From positions 62,001-126,000 of the forward strand of contig JAJDCR010000069.1 of NCBI GenBank assembly GCA_029260735.1: a stretch of 64,000 bases of DNA, given 5' to 3'. The notes beneath the pieces are model-generated. The model had not been told where the DNA came from. It was given only the letters and a program-made list of their open reading frames with translations, and made no database searches. The stretch is from Planctomycetota bacterium. Lineage in GTDB: Bacteria; Planctomycetota; Uabimicrobiia; Uabimicrobiales; Uabimicrobiaceae. Of this stretch, positions 36,517 through 44,385 are shown in pieces (position 1 is the stretch's first letter; each line of letters opens with the position of its first letter). A program made the translations under genes and the position numbers.

Positions 36517-38838
36517 ATGCTTCCTCCACAAGACTTAAATCCAGAAGAAAAATTTGGTCGCTACCTCATTTGCCAAAAATTGGGCCAAGGAGGAATGGGA
36601 ACAGTCTACAAAGCTTTTGACACTCACCTAGATCGTTTTGTTGCCCTTAAAGTTCTTAACAGCGATAGCTTAAATCAAGAACATCACTATAAACGCTTCT
36701 TACGAGAGGCTAAAGCAACGGCTAAACTTCGCCATCCTCACATTGTCCATATTTTTGATATAGGTAGAGAAAAAGACCAAGTTTTTTTTACTATGGATTT
36801 TGTCGAAGGTAATTCTCTCAAAGAGTTTTCTCGAAACCATTCTTTGGGTTTTAAGCAAATCGCTAGGATTGTTGAAACAGTGGCCCAAGCAGTTTTTTAT
36901 GCTCATAAAGAAGGAGTGATCCATCGAGATCTAAAGCCCGATAATATCATGATCAACAAAGAGGGAGAGGTAAAGGTTATGGATTTTGGCTTAGCCAAGA
37001 TTCGAGGATCCCAAGAAAAACTCTCCCAAAGTGGTATGATTCTTGGGACTCTACAGTATATGCCTCTAGAGCAAGCAGCAGGTAGTCGTCAAGTGGATGA
37101 ACGAAGCGACGTTTATGCTTTGGGAGCGATTCTTTATGAACTGATGACAAAAAGACCCCCTTTCTTAGGTTCATCCTCTTTTGAGTTGCTCTACAAAATC
37201 CAAAACGAAGAACCTCCTCTTCCTTCTCAAGTTCAAGCTCGAATTCCAAGAAACTTAGAAAAAATTTGCTGGAAAGCTTTGCGCAAGAAAAAATCTCAAC
37301 GCTACCAAAATGCCTTAGAAATGATGGAAGATTTGGAACGTTTTCGAAATGGCCAAGCGGTTAGAGCTCCTGCCATACAGGCTAGTTTTTTTTTATACAA
37401 AGTGCTGGTTGTGTTTTTTTTAGTTGGGCTATCTCTGTTTTTTTTAGTTCTCTCTGGAAAAATAAGTAAAACAAATAAAACAAGTAAAACAAATCCAGAG
37501 CTTCCTTTTGATTTATTCTCAGAAAGCATAAACAAGCAAACTCTTGATTTGTGGGGATGTTTAGTTGATCAAAACCATAAAGAGAGGAAAGAGTTTCATC
37601 TGAGAGAGATTGTTTTACTCGAGATCGATTGGAGAGGAGAGACAAACTCTTCAGAAGAGCCTATTATTCAAGTAAAAGGGACAAACCTATCTTCTTATGA
37701 GAGAAAAATCTCCATAGAAAAGAAAAAACTCCATCTCCCTCTTACTTGGATAACTCAAAAAGCCGGTCTATTTGATCTTACTGTTGAGTTGCATTTGAGG
37801 GAAAAAAAAGTTCGGCAGAAGCTTTCTGTCCGAGTAGTAGACAGAGGCTTGAATCAAAAAGGACTCCTTTGGAAATTTAAAGCACAAGGAGCTATTCAAT
37901 CGGGTTACATTGTCTCAGAAGATCTAGTTTACTTTGGATCAGACGACAACTACTTCTATGCCCTAAATAGAGAAACGGGGCATCTAGTTTGGAAGTTTCG
38001 CAGCCAAGGAGCCATTCGTTCTTCTCCCAACTTAAACAAAAGCACTATTTATTTGGGAAGCCATGACGGAAGCTTGTATGCCTTAGATAAAAACAAGGGA
38101 ACAAAAAAATGGTCTTATTTGACCATGGGGAAAGTAGACTCTTATCCCTGGCTCGAAGATAGCAGCATTTATTTCTCTTCTCACAATGATAGCTTCTATG
38201 CTCTTGATATTTATGATGGCAAACAGCAGTGGAAAGCCAAATTTCAAGCTCTCAGAGGAGCTAATCGTCCCATTCTAGAAGGGGACTTTATCTACTTTGG
38301 GGCAACTCGTATATTCTATTGCCTTAACAAAAAGACGGGCGCAATTCTTTCGAAAAGAAAAGTAGGTAAAATCATCCGTTCGGCTCCTATTTTGACGGAT
38401 GATTTTATTTACTTTGGTTGCCATGATGGTTATGTTTATGCTTTGAAGAGAGAGCCCTACAAGCATATTTGGAAAACGGCTTGTTTTGAAAAAAATGAAA
38501 TGGGAGAGCAAAAAGGCGTTTTTACTCCCGCTTTGATCGATAATGTTCTCTACTGTGGTAGTCTGAGCGGGTCTATCTACTTACTTGATCGCTTCACCGG
38601 GAAAGTTCTCGCAAAAATCCCTGCAAAAGATTCCATTTACACTTCTCTCGTCCAAGAAAAAGAACTTCTCTATTTTACTTGTGCCAATAAAACCTTATAC
38701 GCTTTTAACACCGGTACCAGAAAAATAGAGTGGGAGTTCTCTCTCGAAGGCAATACTACAAAAAAGCCTTTGGTTATAGATAAAACAATTTACTGTGGAA
38801 CCCAAGAAGGCTATTTCTATGCTATTGAGCGGAATTAA
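36517..38838 (+). CDS. Membrane Ser/Thr protein kinase with PQQ-type beta-propeller
   Basis: A 773-residue kinase. Kinase domain about 14-280: P-loop GQGGMGTVYK, Lys45 (VALKVL), HRD 136-138 (VIHRDLKPDNIM), DFG 156-158; the usual APE motif reads PLE (LQYMPLEQA). A membrane helix lies at 291-313. A beta-rich linker (about 330-440) precedes a PQQ/quinoprotein-like propeller (448-773) made of repeats such as YFGSDDNYFYALNRETGHLV and WKFRSQGAIRSSP. The propeller should be extracytoplasmic and probably serves as ligand-sensing or protein-binding platform. AAAAAGGAAC lies upstream of the ATG. Its 3' end overlaps by 4 nt the end of the convergent CSD-DUF1294 gene. Confidence 0.92.
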   Translation: MLPPQDLNPEEKFGRYLICQKLGQGGMGTVYKAFDTHLDRFVALKVLNSDSLNQEHHYKRFLREAKATAKLRHPHIVHIFDIGREKDQVFFTMDFVEGNSLKEFSRNHSLGFKQIARIVETVAQAVFYAHKEGVIHRDLKPDNIMINKEGEVKVMDFGLAKIRGSQEKLSQSGMILGTLQYMPLEQAAGSRQVDERSDVYALGAILYELMTKRPPFLGSSSFELLYKIQNEEPPLPSQVQARIPRNLEKICWKALRKKKSQRYQNALEMMEDLERFRNGQAVRAPAIQASFFLYKVLVVFFLVGLSLFFLVLSGKISKTNKTSKTNPELPFDLFSESINKQTLDLWGCLVDQNHKERKEFHLREIVLLEIDWRGETNSSEEPIIQVKGTNLSSYERKISIEKKKLHLPLTWITQKAGLFDLTVELHLREKKVRQKLSVRVVDRGLNQKGLLWKFKAQGAIQSGYIVSEDLVYFGSDDNYFYALNRETGHLVWKFRSQGAIRSSPNLNKSTIYLGSHDGSLYALDKNKGTKKWSYLTMGKVDSYPWLEDSSIYFSSHNDSFYALDIYDGKQQWKAKFQALRGANRPILEGDFIYFGATRIFYCLNKKTGAILSKRKVGKIIRSAPILTDDFIYFGCHDGYVYALKREPYKHIWKTACFEKNEMGEQKGVFTPALIDNVLYCGSLSGSIYLLDRFTGKVLAKIPAKDSIYTSLVQEKELLYFTCANKTLYAFNTGTRKIEWEFSLEGNTTKKPLVIDKTIYCGTQEGYFYAIERN

Positions 38839-39401
38839 ACCCCTCGGTAAAACATAAACCTGAACTGCCAAAGTAAAAATACTTGTAATAGAAAAATGGC
38901 CCAGAAAGCGATACGAAAGGAGCCTTTGATTGTTTTGTGGCGGAAAAAAGATTGGCTAAAAAAAGCCATTGGAGTGCCGCCTAAAAAAGTGAAGAGGTGG
39001 AGGATTTTTTCAGGCACACGTAGGAGTTTTTTTCCCCCGGCCACTTTTTTGTCGTAGCCATAGAGAAAGAATGTGGCCAGGTTAACTCCTATAAGGTAAG
39101 AGATCCCCCAAGGAGCTTTTAGATAGTGGACGGTGGCCCAGATACTGCTGAGGATGACAATTCCTCCTAAGACAAAAAATAGCATATAAGGGGAGGTTCG
39201 CTTACGTCCAGGAACAACGTTTTGGGCAACCGGCCCTTTATCAGATTGACCTAGATCAAAAGTGACCGATTGTCCTGGTTCTAAAACCTTTTTTCCTTCG
39301 ATTTTGCTAATGTGAACAAAGGCATCGTCTCCCGAATACCCTTCCCAACGAATAAAACCAAATCCTTTTTCTGCATCGAATTTTACGACAAAACCCTTCA
39401 T
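38835..39401 (-). CDS. Cold-shock domain fused to DUF1294 membrane domain
   Basis: A 188-residue protein. Residues 1-65 are a cold-shock (OB-fold) domain with the RNP1-like KGFGFIRWEG and the FVHISKI (RNP2-like) motif, expected to bind single-stranded nucleic acid. Three or four membrane helices follow (about 73-91, 97-117, 168-185), the second part matching DUF1294 (NLATFFLYGYDKKVA, KILHLFTFLGGTPMAF, FRHKT). The CSD-DUF1294 combination is widespread in bacteria and of unknown function. I start at ATG 39401 (MKGFVVKF), which has CAGGAG at proper distance and matches the start of cold-shock domains; an upstream start would add 21 unrelated residues. Confidence 0.9.
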   Translation of the reverse strand: MKGFVVKFDAEKGFGFIRWEGYSGDDAFVHISKIEGKKVLEPGQSVTFDLGQSDKGPVAQNVVPGRKRTSPYMLFFVLGGIVILSSIWATVHYLKAPWGISYLIGVNLATFFLYGYDKKVAGGKKLLRVPEKILHLFTFLGGTPMAFFSQSFFRHKTIKGSFRIAFWAIFLLQVFLLWQFRFMFYRGV

Positions 39402-39542
39402 AGATGTATTCTCCTGAGTAAATTTTAGAAAATTTTTTTTAAGAATAGCAAATTCCTCTTCCAATAGGAAAATTTTTCTGAACTTATTTTCCTTTAATTT
39501 GTTTCATAAAGAAAGAATATTTTATGATAAAGGAATAATAAT

Positions 39543-40163
39543 ATGTCATATTATAAATACCCTCGAACTGTACACTTGCCTTGGTCTCCAGGAGTCTCAG
39601 ATGATGACACCTATGGCCTGGATTTTGATAAAATGCAGGGGCAAGAAGTTGTTGTGACAGAGAAGATGGATGGAGAAAATACGACAATGTATTTTGATCA
39701 TCTTCATGCTCGTTCTCTCGATAGTCGAAATCATCCTTCGCGCAATTGGGTTAAGCAGCTTCATGGGAAAATTGCTCACTTGATTCCGGTTGATTGGAGA
39801 TTGTGCGGAGAAAATGTCTATGCACAACACTCTATCCACTATAGTGGTTTGGATAGTTACTTTTATCTGTTTTCTATTTGGAACGAAGAGAATTATTGTT
39901 TAAGTTGGGCGGAAACGTTAGAATGGGCAGAGTTACTAGATTTAGTGATTCCACGAGTTCTTTACTTGGGGCTTTGGGATGAGAAAGAAATTTCTTCTTT
40001 GTCCATGGATACTAAACGATGCGAAGGTTATGTCGTCCGAACTACAGCGGGATTTAATTATGAAGATTTTTCTCAGCATGTTGCCAAATGGGTGAGAGCT
40101 GGGCATGTTCAAACCGACCAACACTGGATGCATCAGGAAATTTTGCCCAACGAGTTGTCTTAG
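39543..40163 (+). CDS. ATP-dependent RNA ligase family protein
   Basis: A 206-residue protein of the nucleotidyltransferase (DNA/RNA ligase, capping enzyme) superfamily. Motif I is VTEKMDGENTTM with the nucleotidyl-accepting Lys41, motif III includes LCGENVYAQHSI (Glu90), motif IV is EGYVVRT (Glu161) and motif V is HVAKWVRAG (Lys182). The size is near a bare adenylyltransferase domain without the C-terminal domain of larger ligases. Such enzymes seal 5'-phosphate to 3'-OH RNA ends. The next gene encodes an HD plus polynucleotide-kinase protein 34 nt downstream, so the pair looks like an RNA end-healing and sealing cassette that could repair cleaved tRNA or other RNA. Confidence 0.87.
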   Translation: MSYYKYPRTVHLPWSPGVSDDDTYGLDFDKMQGQEVVVTEKMDGENTTMYFDHLHARSLDSRNHPSRNWVKQLHGKIAHLIPVDWRLCGENVYAQHSIHYSGLDSYFYLFSIWNEENYCLSWAETLEWAELLDLVIPRVLYLGLWDEKEISSLSMDTKRCEGYVVRTTAGFNYEDFSQHVAKWVRAGHVQTDQHWMHQEILPNELS

Positions 40164-40197
40164 GTGAGCCACTTAGCAATTGTTAGGAGAAGATGAT

Positions 40198-41454
40198 TTG
40201 AATGAGTTGCTAGAGAAAATTGCCTTGGGGGAAAGACCCTCTCTAAATATTTTTATAAAAGAGTGGGGGGAATTTTTTCCTTTGCTCTTAAAGCTGGTGG
40301 AAACAGAGCAAGATCCTCAGTGGCACGCGGAAGGAAATGTTTACAACCACACTTCCATGGTTTTACAAGAGTTGTATAAAATTTTAGAAGAAGAGGCTAC
40401 TCATTTAAGTGAAGAAAAGAAGCTCGCTTTGATTTTGTCGGCAGTTTTTCACGATATAGCTAAGCCGATCACGACCCAGCATAGAGAAACCAAAGGAGAA
40501 ATGCGTGTAGTTTCTCCTCGTCATGCTGATAAAGGGCGCTCTTATCTAGCTTATCGGCTTCTCCAACTTGATTTACCATATTCTCTAATGAAAACGGTTC
40601 TTGCCTTGGTCGGACATCACCATGATCCCAAGTTTTTGGTTATCAAAGAAAAGCGCTTGCCAGAATGGAAGCGCTTAGCACGGTTAGCAGATTTAGAACT
40701 TCTTTACTATTTAGAAAAAGCGGATATCCGAGGAAGAAAAGCGAATGACTTAGAAGAGCAAATGGAATACATCGAACTTTTTCGTCTTTTCGCAGAAGAA
40801 AAGGAGCTCTTTACCGAACAAGATCCTTATGAGTCTTGGCGGAAAAAAATCCAAGCAGAGTTAGCCTCTTTTCCCTCAGAGACTCAAAACATGGTGACAG
40901 CTTCAGCCATCCAAGAATATGAAAAAGGAAAAATTTATACCCCAGAAGAAGCCATCGCTCGCTCTTATCGCTACCGCGATAAATTTGCTCGCCTAACCTT
41001 GCTCTGTGGCTCCAGTGGAGCTGGAAAGACAACTTGGATTGCCCATAATGCATCTAATGAAAATATTATATCTTTAGATGATATTCGCGAAGAAATGACA
41101 GGAGAGCGTAGCAACCAATCCAAAAATGGGCAAGTTCTCCAAAAAGTCCAAGAAATGATTAAGCAAAATCTAAGAGAAAAGAACTCTGTCCTCATTGATG
41201 CGACTAGTCTTCGGAAAGATTTTCGACAACGCATTCTCCGGCTAGGGTACGATTACCAAGCTCTGGTCACTTTAGTTTGCATTCAACTTTCTCCCTCTGA
41301 GCTTTGGCGACGTAACCAAAAACGAAAGAATCCAGTGCCGGAAAAAATTCTTCACAGTCAGCTAAATAGTTTAGAATGGCCTTACCAAGGGGAAGCTCAC
41401 CGGACAATAGTAGTAGGAGCAAAGGGAGAAAAACTAGCGGACTCTTGGGGCTAG
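40198..41454 (+). CDS. HD phosphohydrolase fused to polynucleotide kinase-like P-loop domain
   Basis: A 418-residue bifunctional protein. The N-terminal HD domain has an upstream His (NVYNHTSMV), the HD pair H85-D86 (AVFHDIAKPI), and later histidines (LVGHHHDP) in the arrangement of HD phosphohydrolases of the tRNA-processing type. The C-terminal kinase has the P-loop LLCGSSGAGKTTW (271-279 region), SLDDIREEM, VLIDATSLRKDFRQR and RNQKRKNPVP as lid/arginine region. Together these suggest removal of 2',3'-cyclic or 3' phosphate and phosphorylation of 5' ends, preparing RNA for the ligase encoded just upstream. I choose TTG at 40198, which has AGGAGA seven bases upstream; TTG 40180 is an alternative adding six residues. 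A stem-loop follows at 41530. Confidence 0.87.
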   Translation: MNELLEKIALGERPSLNIFIKEWGEFFPLLLKLVETEQDPQWHAEGNVYNHTSMVLQELYKILEEEATHLSEEKKLALILSAVFHDIAKPITTQHRETKGEMRVVSPRHADKGRSYLAYRLLQLDLPYSLMKTVLALVGHHHDPKFLVIKEKRLPEWKRLARLADLELLYYLEKADIRGRKANDLEEQMEYIELFRLFAEEKELFTEQDPYESWRKKIQAELASFPSETQNMVTASAIQEYEKGKIYTPEEAIARSYRYRDKFARLTLLCGSSGAGKTTWIAHNASNENIISLDDIREEMTGERSNQSKNGQVLQKVQEMIKQNLREKNSVLIDATSLRKDFRQRILRLGYDYQALVTLVCIQLSPSELWRRNQKRKNPVPEKILHSQLNSLEWPYQGEAHRTIVVGAKGEKLADSWG

Positions 41455-41529
41455 GTGGGCATGGAGTATTTTCTGAGGGGGCAGATGCCTATCAATTGTC
41501 TCTCAGAGAGTACTAATAGAAGAGTTGAT

Positions 41530-41558
41530 CTCTCGCAAAGAAAGATATTTTGCGAGAG
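41530..41558. terminator. Stem-loop between convergent genes
   Basis: ctctcgcaaa pairs with tttgcgagag around a short A/T loop. It lies between the end of the HD-kinase gene and the end of the convergent pseudopilin gene, and may serve as a two-way terminator. Confidence 0.65.
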
Positions 41559-41572
41559 TGTAGGCCAAGCTA

Positions 41573-42166
41573 TTAGGCAAGAGGTTTTGGTAAATCACCT
41601 ATAGGAGGAGGACCATCACCATTGCCATCGCCATCCTCACCAAAAGCATCGGTAATGATAACAATATCGATTAATCCTTCATCTACGGATTGAAACTTAC
41701 CAGAATCTAAAGTAACACTTCCGTCCATTTTTTTGTCAATGTCCCGGATAGATGCATCAGGAACATTAGCCTCATCAGTGTCTTCAAAGGTAAAAATATA
41801 CTCTATTCTATTTTCATCACCGACACTCATGTTAAGCTTATCTAAGAACATCTCACTTCCCCAAGGAGAAACTCCGTCAGTCGTTCTATTGAGATAGGGG
41901 CCATCCCAATTTGCCTTAGATGGATCAACCACAAGTTCTGTTTCACTGAAGGTGTCTCCCTCATCATCGGGAAAAGAAGCGACATCAGCATTAAAAGCAA
42001 CGGCAGCGGTCTCCAAAGTAGCAGCAGTTGTCATGATAGTAGAAATACGGGATTTTTCAATAAAGTTATTTATCAATGGAATGAGAGCTACAGCAAGAAT
42101 TGCCAGAATTGCAATAACAACAATAAGCTCAATTAAAGTAAAGGCTTTTTTCTTATTTAAAAGCAT
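41573..42166 (-). CDS. GspG-like type II secretion/type IV pseudopilin, copy 2
   Basis: A 197-residue pseudopilin. The prepilin signal is short and basic (MLLNKKKA) followed by FTLIELIVVIAILAILAV, with the +5 Glu in place; the residue before the cut is Ala instead of the usual Gly. After the N-terminal helix comes a GspG-like globular part (FPDDEGDTFSETELV, WDGPYLNRTTDGVSPWG) and a variable C-terminus rich in Gly, Asp and Pro. It is paralogous to the gene at 42341-42907; the first 110 residues are nearly identical and the upstream ribosome-site region (AAGGAGAGAATTT) is the same in both, so the duplication included the leader. Probably processed by a prepilin peptidase and incorporated in a pseudopilus. 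Confidence 0.9.
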   Translation of the reverse strand: MLLNKKKAFTLIELIVVIAILAILAVALIPLINNFIEKSRISTIMTTAATLETAAVAFNADVASFPDDEGDTFSETELVVDPSKANWDGPYLNRTTDGVSPWGSEMFLDKLNMSVGDENRIEYIFTFEDTDEANVPDASIRDIDKKMDGSVTLDSGKFQSVDEGLIDIVIITDAFGEDGDGNGDGPPPIGDLPKPLA

Positions 42167-42186
42167 AAATTCTCTCCTTAGTTAAG

Positions 42187-42340
42187 AATATAAAAATATT
42201 CTTTTATATAAGTTTATTTTTTATTGATAGCAGGAATCCAGAAGCGTTGAAATATATTGACAAACTGGATTCCACCTTCGCGGGAATGACATAGGGTAGC
42301 AGTTAAAACTATTGCATAAAAATTTAACTGAAGACAGGTC
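42187..42340. repeat. Spacer between pseudopilin paralogues with a REP-like repeat
   Basis: Contains aggaatccag (42230-42239) and the inverted actggattcc followed by ttcgcgggaatgac (42264-42291), a pattern like many REP sequences and also related to the ctggattc blocks at 7733-8041. It lies between the two tandem pseudopilin genes. Confidence 0.5.
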
Positions 42341-42907
42341 TTACTTTTCAGGAGGATTGTTATCTTCCTCATCACTGAAAGCATCTGAAATGATAACAAT
42401 ATCGATTAAGCCTTCATCTACGGATTGAAACTTACCAACTTGTAAACCCTTTACACCACCTCCATCCATTTTATTCTCAATATCGAGTATTGATGCATCA
42501 GGAACATTAGCCTCTTCAGTGTCTTCAAAGGTAAAAATATACTCTTCTTTATTTTCATCACCGACATCCATGTTAAGTCTGTCTAGAAACATCTCACTTC
42601 CCCAAGGAGAAACTCCGTCAGTCGTTCTGTTGAGATAGGGGCCATCCCAATTTGCCTTAGATGGATCAACCACAAGTTCTGTCTCACTGAAGGTGTCTCC
42701 TTCATCATCGGGAAAAGAAGCGACATCAGCATTAAAAGCAACGGCGGCAGTCTCCAAAGTAGCAGCAGTTGTCATGAGAGTAGAGATACGGGATTTTTCA
42801 ATAAAGTTATTTATCAATGGAATGAGAGCTACAGCAAGAATTGCCAGAATTGCAATAACAACAATAAGCTCAATTAAAGTAAAAGCTTTTTTCTTATTTA
42901 AAAGCAT
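42341..42907 (-). CDS. GspG-like pseudopilin, copy 1
   Basis: A 188-residue paralogue of the next gene downstream. It has the same prepilin leader (Ala before Phe-Thr-Leu-Ile-Glu) and nearly the same first 110 residues. Differences gather in the C-terminal third: here GVKGLQVGKFQSVDEGLI, IIISDAFSDEEDNNPP-like end, versus the Gly/Pro-rich end of the other copy. It may be the major form of an exported fibre with the other as minor or recently duplicated form. No other type II secretion genes are adjacent; the degenerate GspE at 52322 is the nearest. Confidence 0.9.
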   Translation of the reverse strand: MLLNKKKAFTLIELIVVIAILAILAVALIPLINNFIEKSRISTLMTTAATLETAAVAFNADVASFPDDEGDTFSETELVVDPSKANWDGPYLNRTTDGVSPWGSEMFLDRLNMDVGDENKEEYIFTFEDTEEANVPDASILDIENKMDGGGVKGLQVGKFQSVDEGLIDIVIISDAFSDEEDNNPPEK

Positions 42908-43085
42908 AAATTCTCTCCTTAGTTAAGAATATAAGAACAAAATATCCTTTATAGAATTTTTCTTTTTTATTATAGTTATTGCTTTTTTAAATATCAAGGG
43001 GAAATTTAATGCGCTTGTGAAAACTGAGTAAACATTTGGTGCTTGTACTTGGCGTAGCCTCTTTTACACTAAAAAATCATGAAAA

Positions 43086-44222
43086 CTATCCACCTAGTCG
43101 TCGAATAATTCTTTCTAGTTTAGCATCTAAAGACTGAAAGTGAGCCAGAAGTTTCTCCTCTAGTTGATCGACTTTTTTTTCAATTTTTTCTAGACGATCT
43201 ACAGAGTTCTTTCTCACGGAAGTAACGACGTTAGGAGCTGACTTTAACTTTAAACCGCTAGCGGGAGTGTGCTCTCGGATCATTGTTTCTGAAACAGGAG
43301 GAGCTGCAGCTGCTATGGTACCAACAGTAAACTCTCCCGAGGGAGTGTCGCTTGCTGGACTCGGGTCATAACGAGTGCTGTTACCTGCTACGGAGGGAAG
43401 ATGGGTATCGATATCCTGGATGACAGCTTGGGCATTTTGATATCTATTTGCTGCGTCAATTGACATTAGCTTAGATAGAATCTCCACGGTTCTAGGAGCT
43501 AAGTTAGGGCAGTAGGATTCGATAGAGCGGGGAAGGGCTCCTTGGACTTTTGACATTAAAATTTGCATGGTGGAAGTGCCACTATAAGGAGGTTTTCCTG
43601 CTAGAAGTAGGTATAAAATACTACCTAAGCTATACATATCCGCACTAGCTTCGACATTTTTTGCATCGTTGATTTGTTCAGGGGCAATGTAATGGGGAGT
43701 TCCAAAAGATTGGCCGGTTATGGTCATTCCATGCTCACCAAGAATCTTTGCGATGCCAAAGTCTGTTAGCTTTACTTTACGCGAGTGGCTATCGATTAAA
43801 ATATTAGACGGTTTAATGTCTCGGTGGATAATTCTGTTTTCATGAATATATTTTAAGGCATGGGCAATGGCACGAGTGATTTTTAAAGCGTGTTTTTCTT
43901 GGACTTGCCGATCAGCAACAATTTTGGCTAAATTATCTCCTTCAATATATTCCATAGCAATATAGAGATTTTTGACCACTTTACCGTACTCTTCTTCTGC
44001 TTCATAAACTCCTACATTGAGGATACGGACGATGTTCTCATGATGAAGACGAGACTGAGCACTAACCTCTTGGAGAAAACGTTTGCGAGCCGAGTCTGTC
44101 AATTTTCTTAAAACCTTGACCGCGACCTTTTCGTTGTTGCGGGTATCAACCCCCAAAAAAACTTCTCCCATACCTCCGCGAGCGATGCGCTTGATAATAT
44201 TATAGTTGCCTATTTTTTGCAT
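43086..44222 (-). CDS. Cytoplasmic Ser/Thr protein kinase with C-terminal coiled coil
   Basis: A 378-residue kinase without a membrane helix. P-loop ARGGMGEVF, Lys36 (VAVKVL), HRD 133-135 (IIHRDIKPSNIL), DFG 154-156 (LTDFGIAK), activation segment TITGQSFGTPHYIAPEQ with normal APE. A low-complexity Ser/Pro/Ala linker (about 285-335) carries many possible phospho-sites, and the C-terminus is a short coiled coil (VDRLEKIEKKVDQLEEKLL). Unlike the other kinases here it has no extracytoplasmic part, so it probably signals from a cytoplasmic complex through its coiled coil. Its ribosome site is weak. Confidence 0.93.
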   Translation of the reverse strand: MQKIGNYNIIKRIARGGMGEVFLGVDTRNNEKVAVKVLRKLTDSARKRFLQEVSAQSRLHHENIVRILNVGVYEAEEEYGKVVKNLYIAMEYIEGDNLAKIVADRQVQEKHALKITRAIAHALKYIHENRIIHRDIKPSNILIDSHSRKVKLTDFGIAKILGEHGMTITGQSFGTPHYIAPEQINDAKNVEASADMYSLGSILYLLLAGKPPYSGTSTMQILMSKVQGALPRSIESYCPNLAPRTVEILSKLMSIDAANRYQNAQAVIQDIDTHLPSVAGNSTRYDPSPASDTPSGEFTVGTIAAAAPPVSETMIREHTPASGLKLKSAPNVVTSVRKNSVDRLEKIEKKVDQLEEKLLAHFQSLDAKLERIIRRLGG

Positions 44223-44346
44223 AATTAGCCCAGAAAAAATTTGCCGATAAACTTAGGAAATGGAGTTCTATCATAGCAAATGCTGTCTGAAAAAACTACC
44301 TCGTTCGTTAAAAATCTGCGATTCTTTTTCTAGGTAAGAAAAAAAG

Positions 44347-44371
44347 CACACCGAAGAAATCACTCGGTGTG
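44347..44371 (-). terminator. Intrinsic terminator after the PDZ/thioredoxin-like gene
   Basis: An 8-bp stem (cacaccga/tcggtgtg) with a 9-nt loop, followed on the minus strand by a run of T (complement of 44336-44345). It lies 14 nt after the stop codon of the minus-strand gene at 44386. A T-run also follows on the plus strand, so it can work both ways. Confidence 0.8.
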
Positions 44372-44385
44372 TTTTTTGGGCTGCC

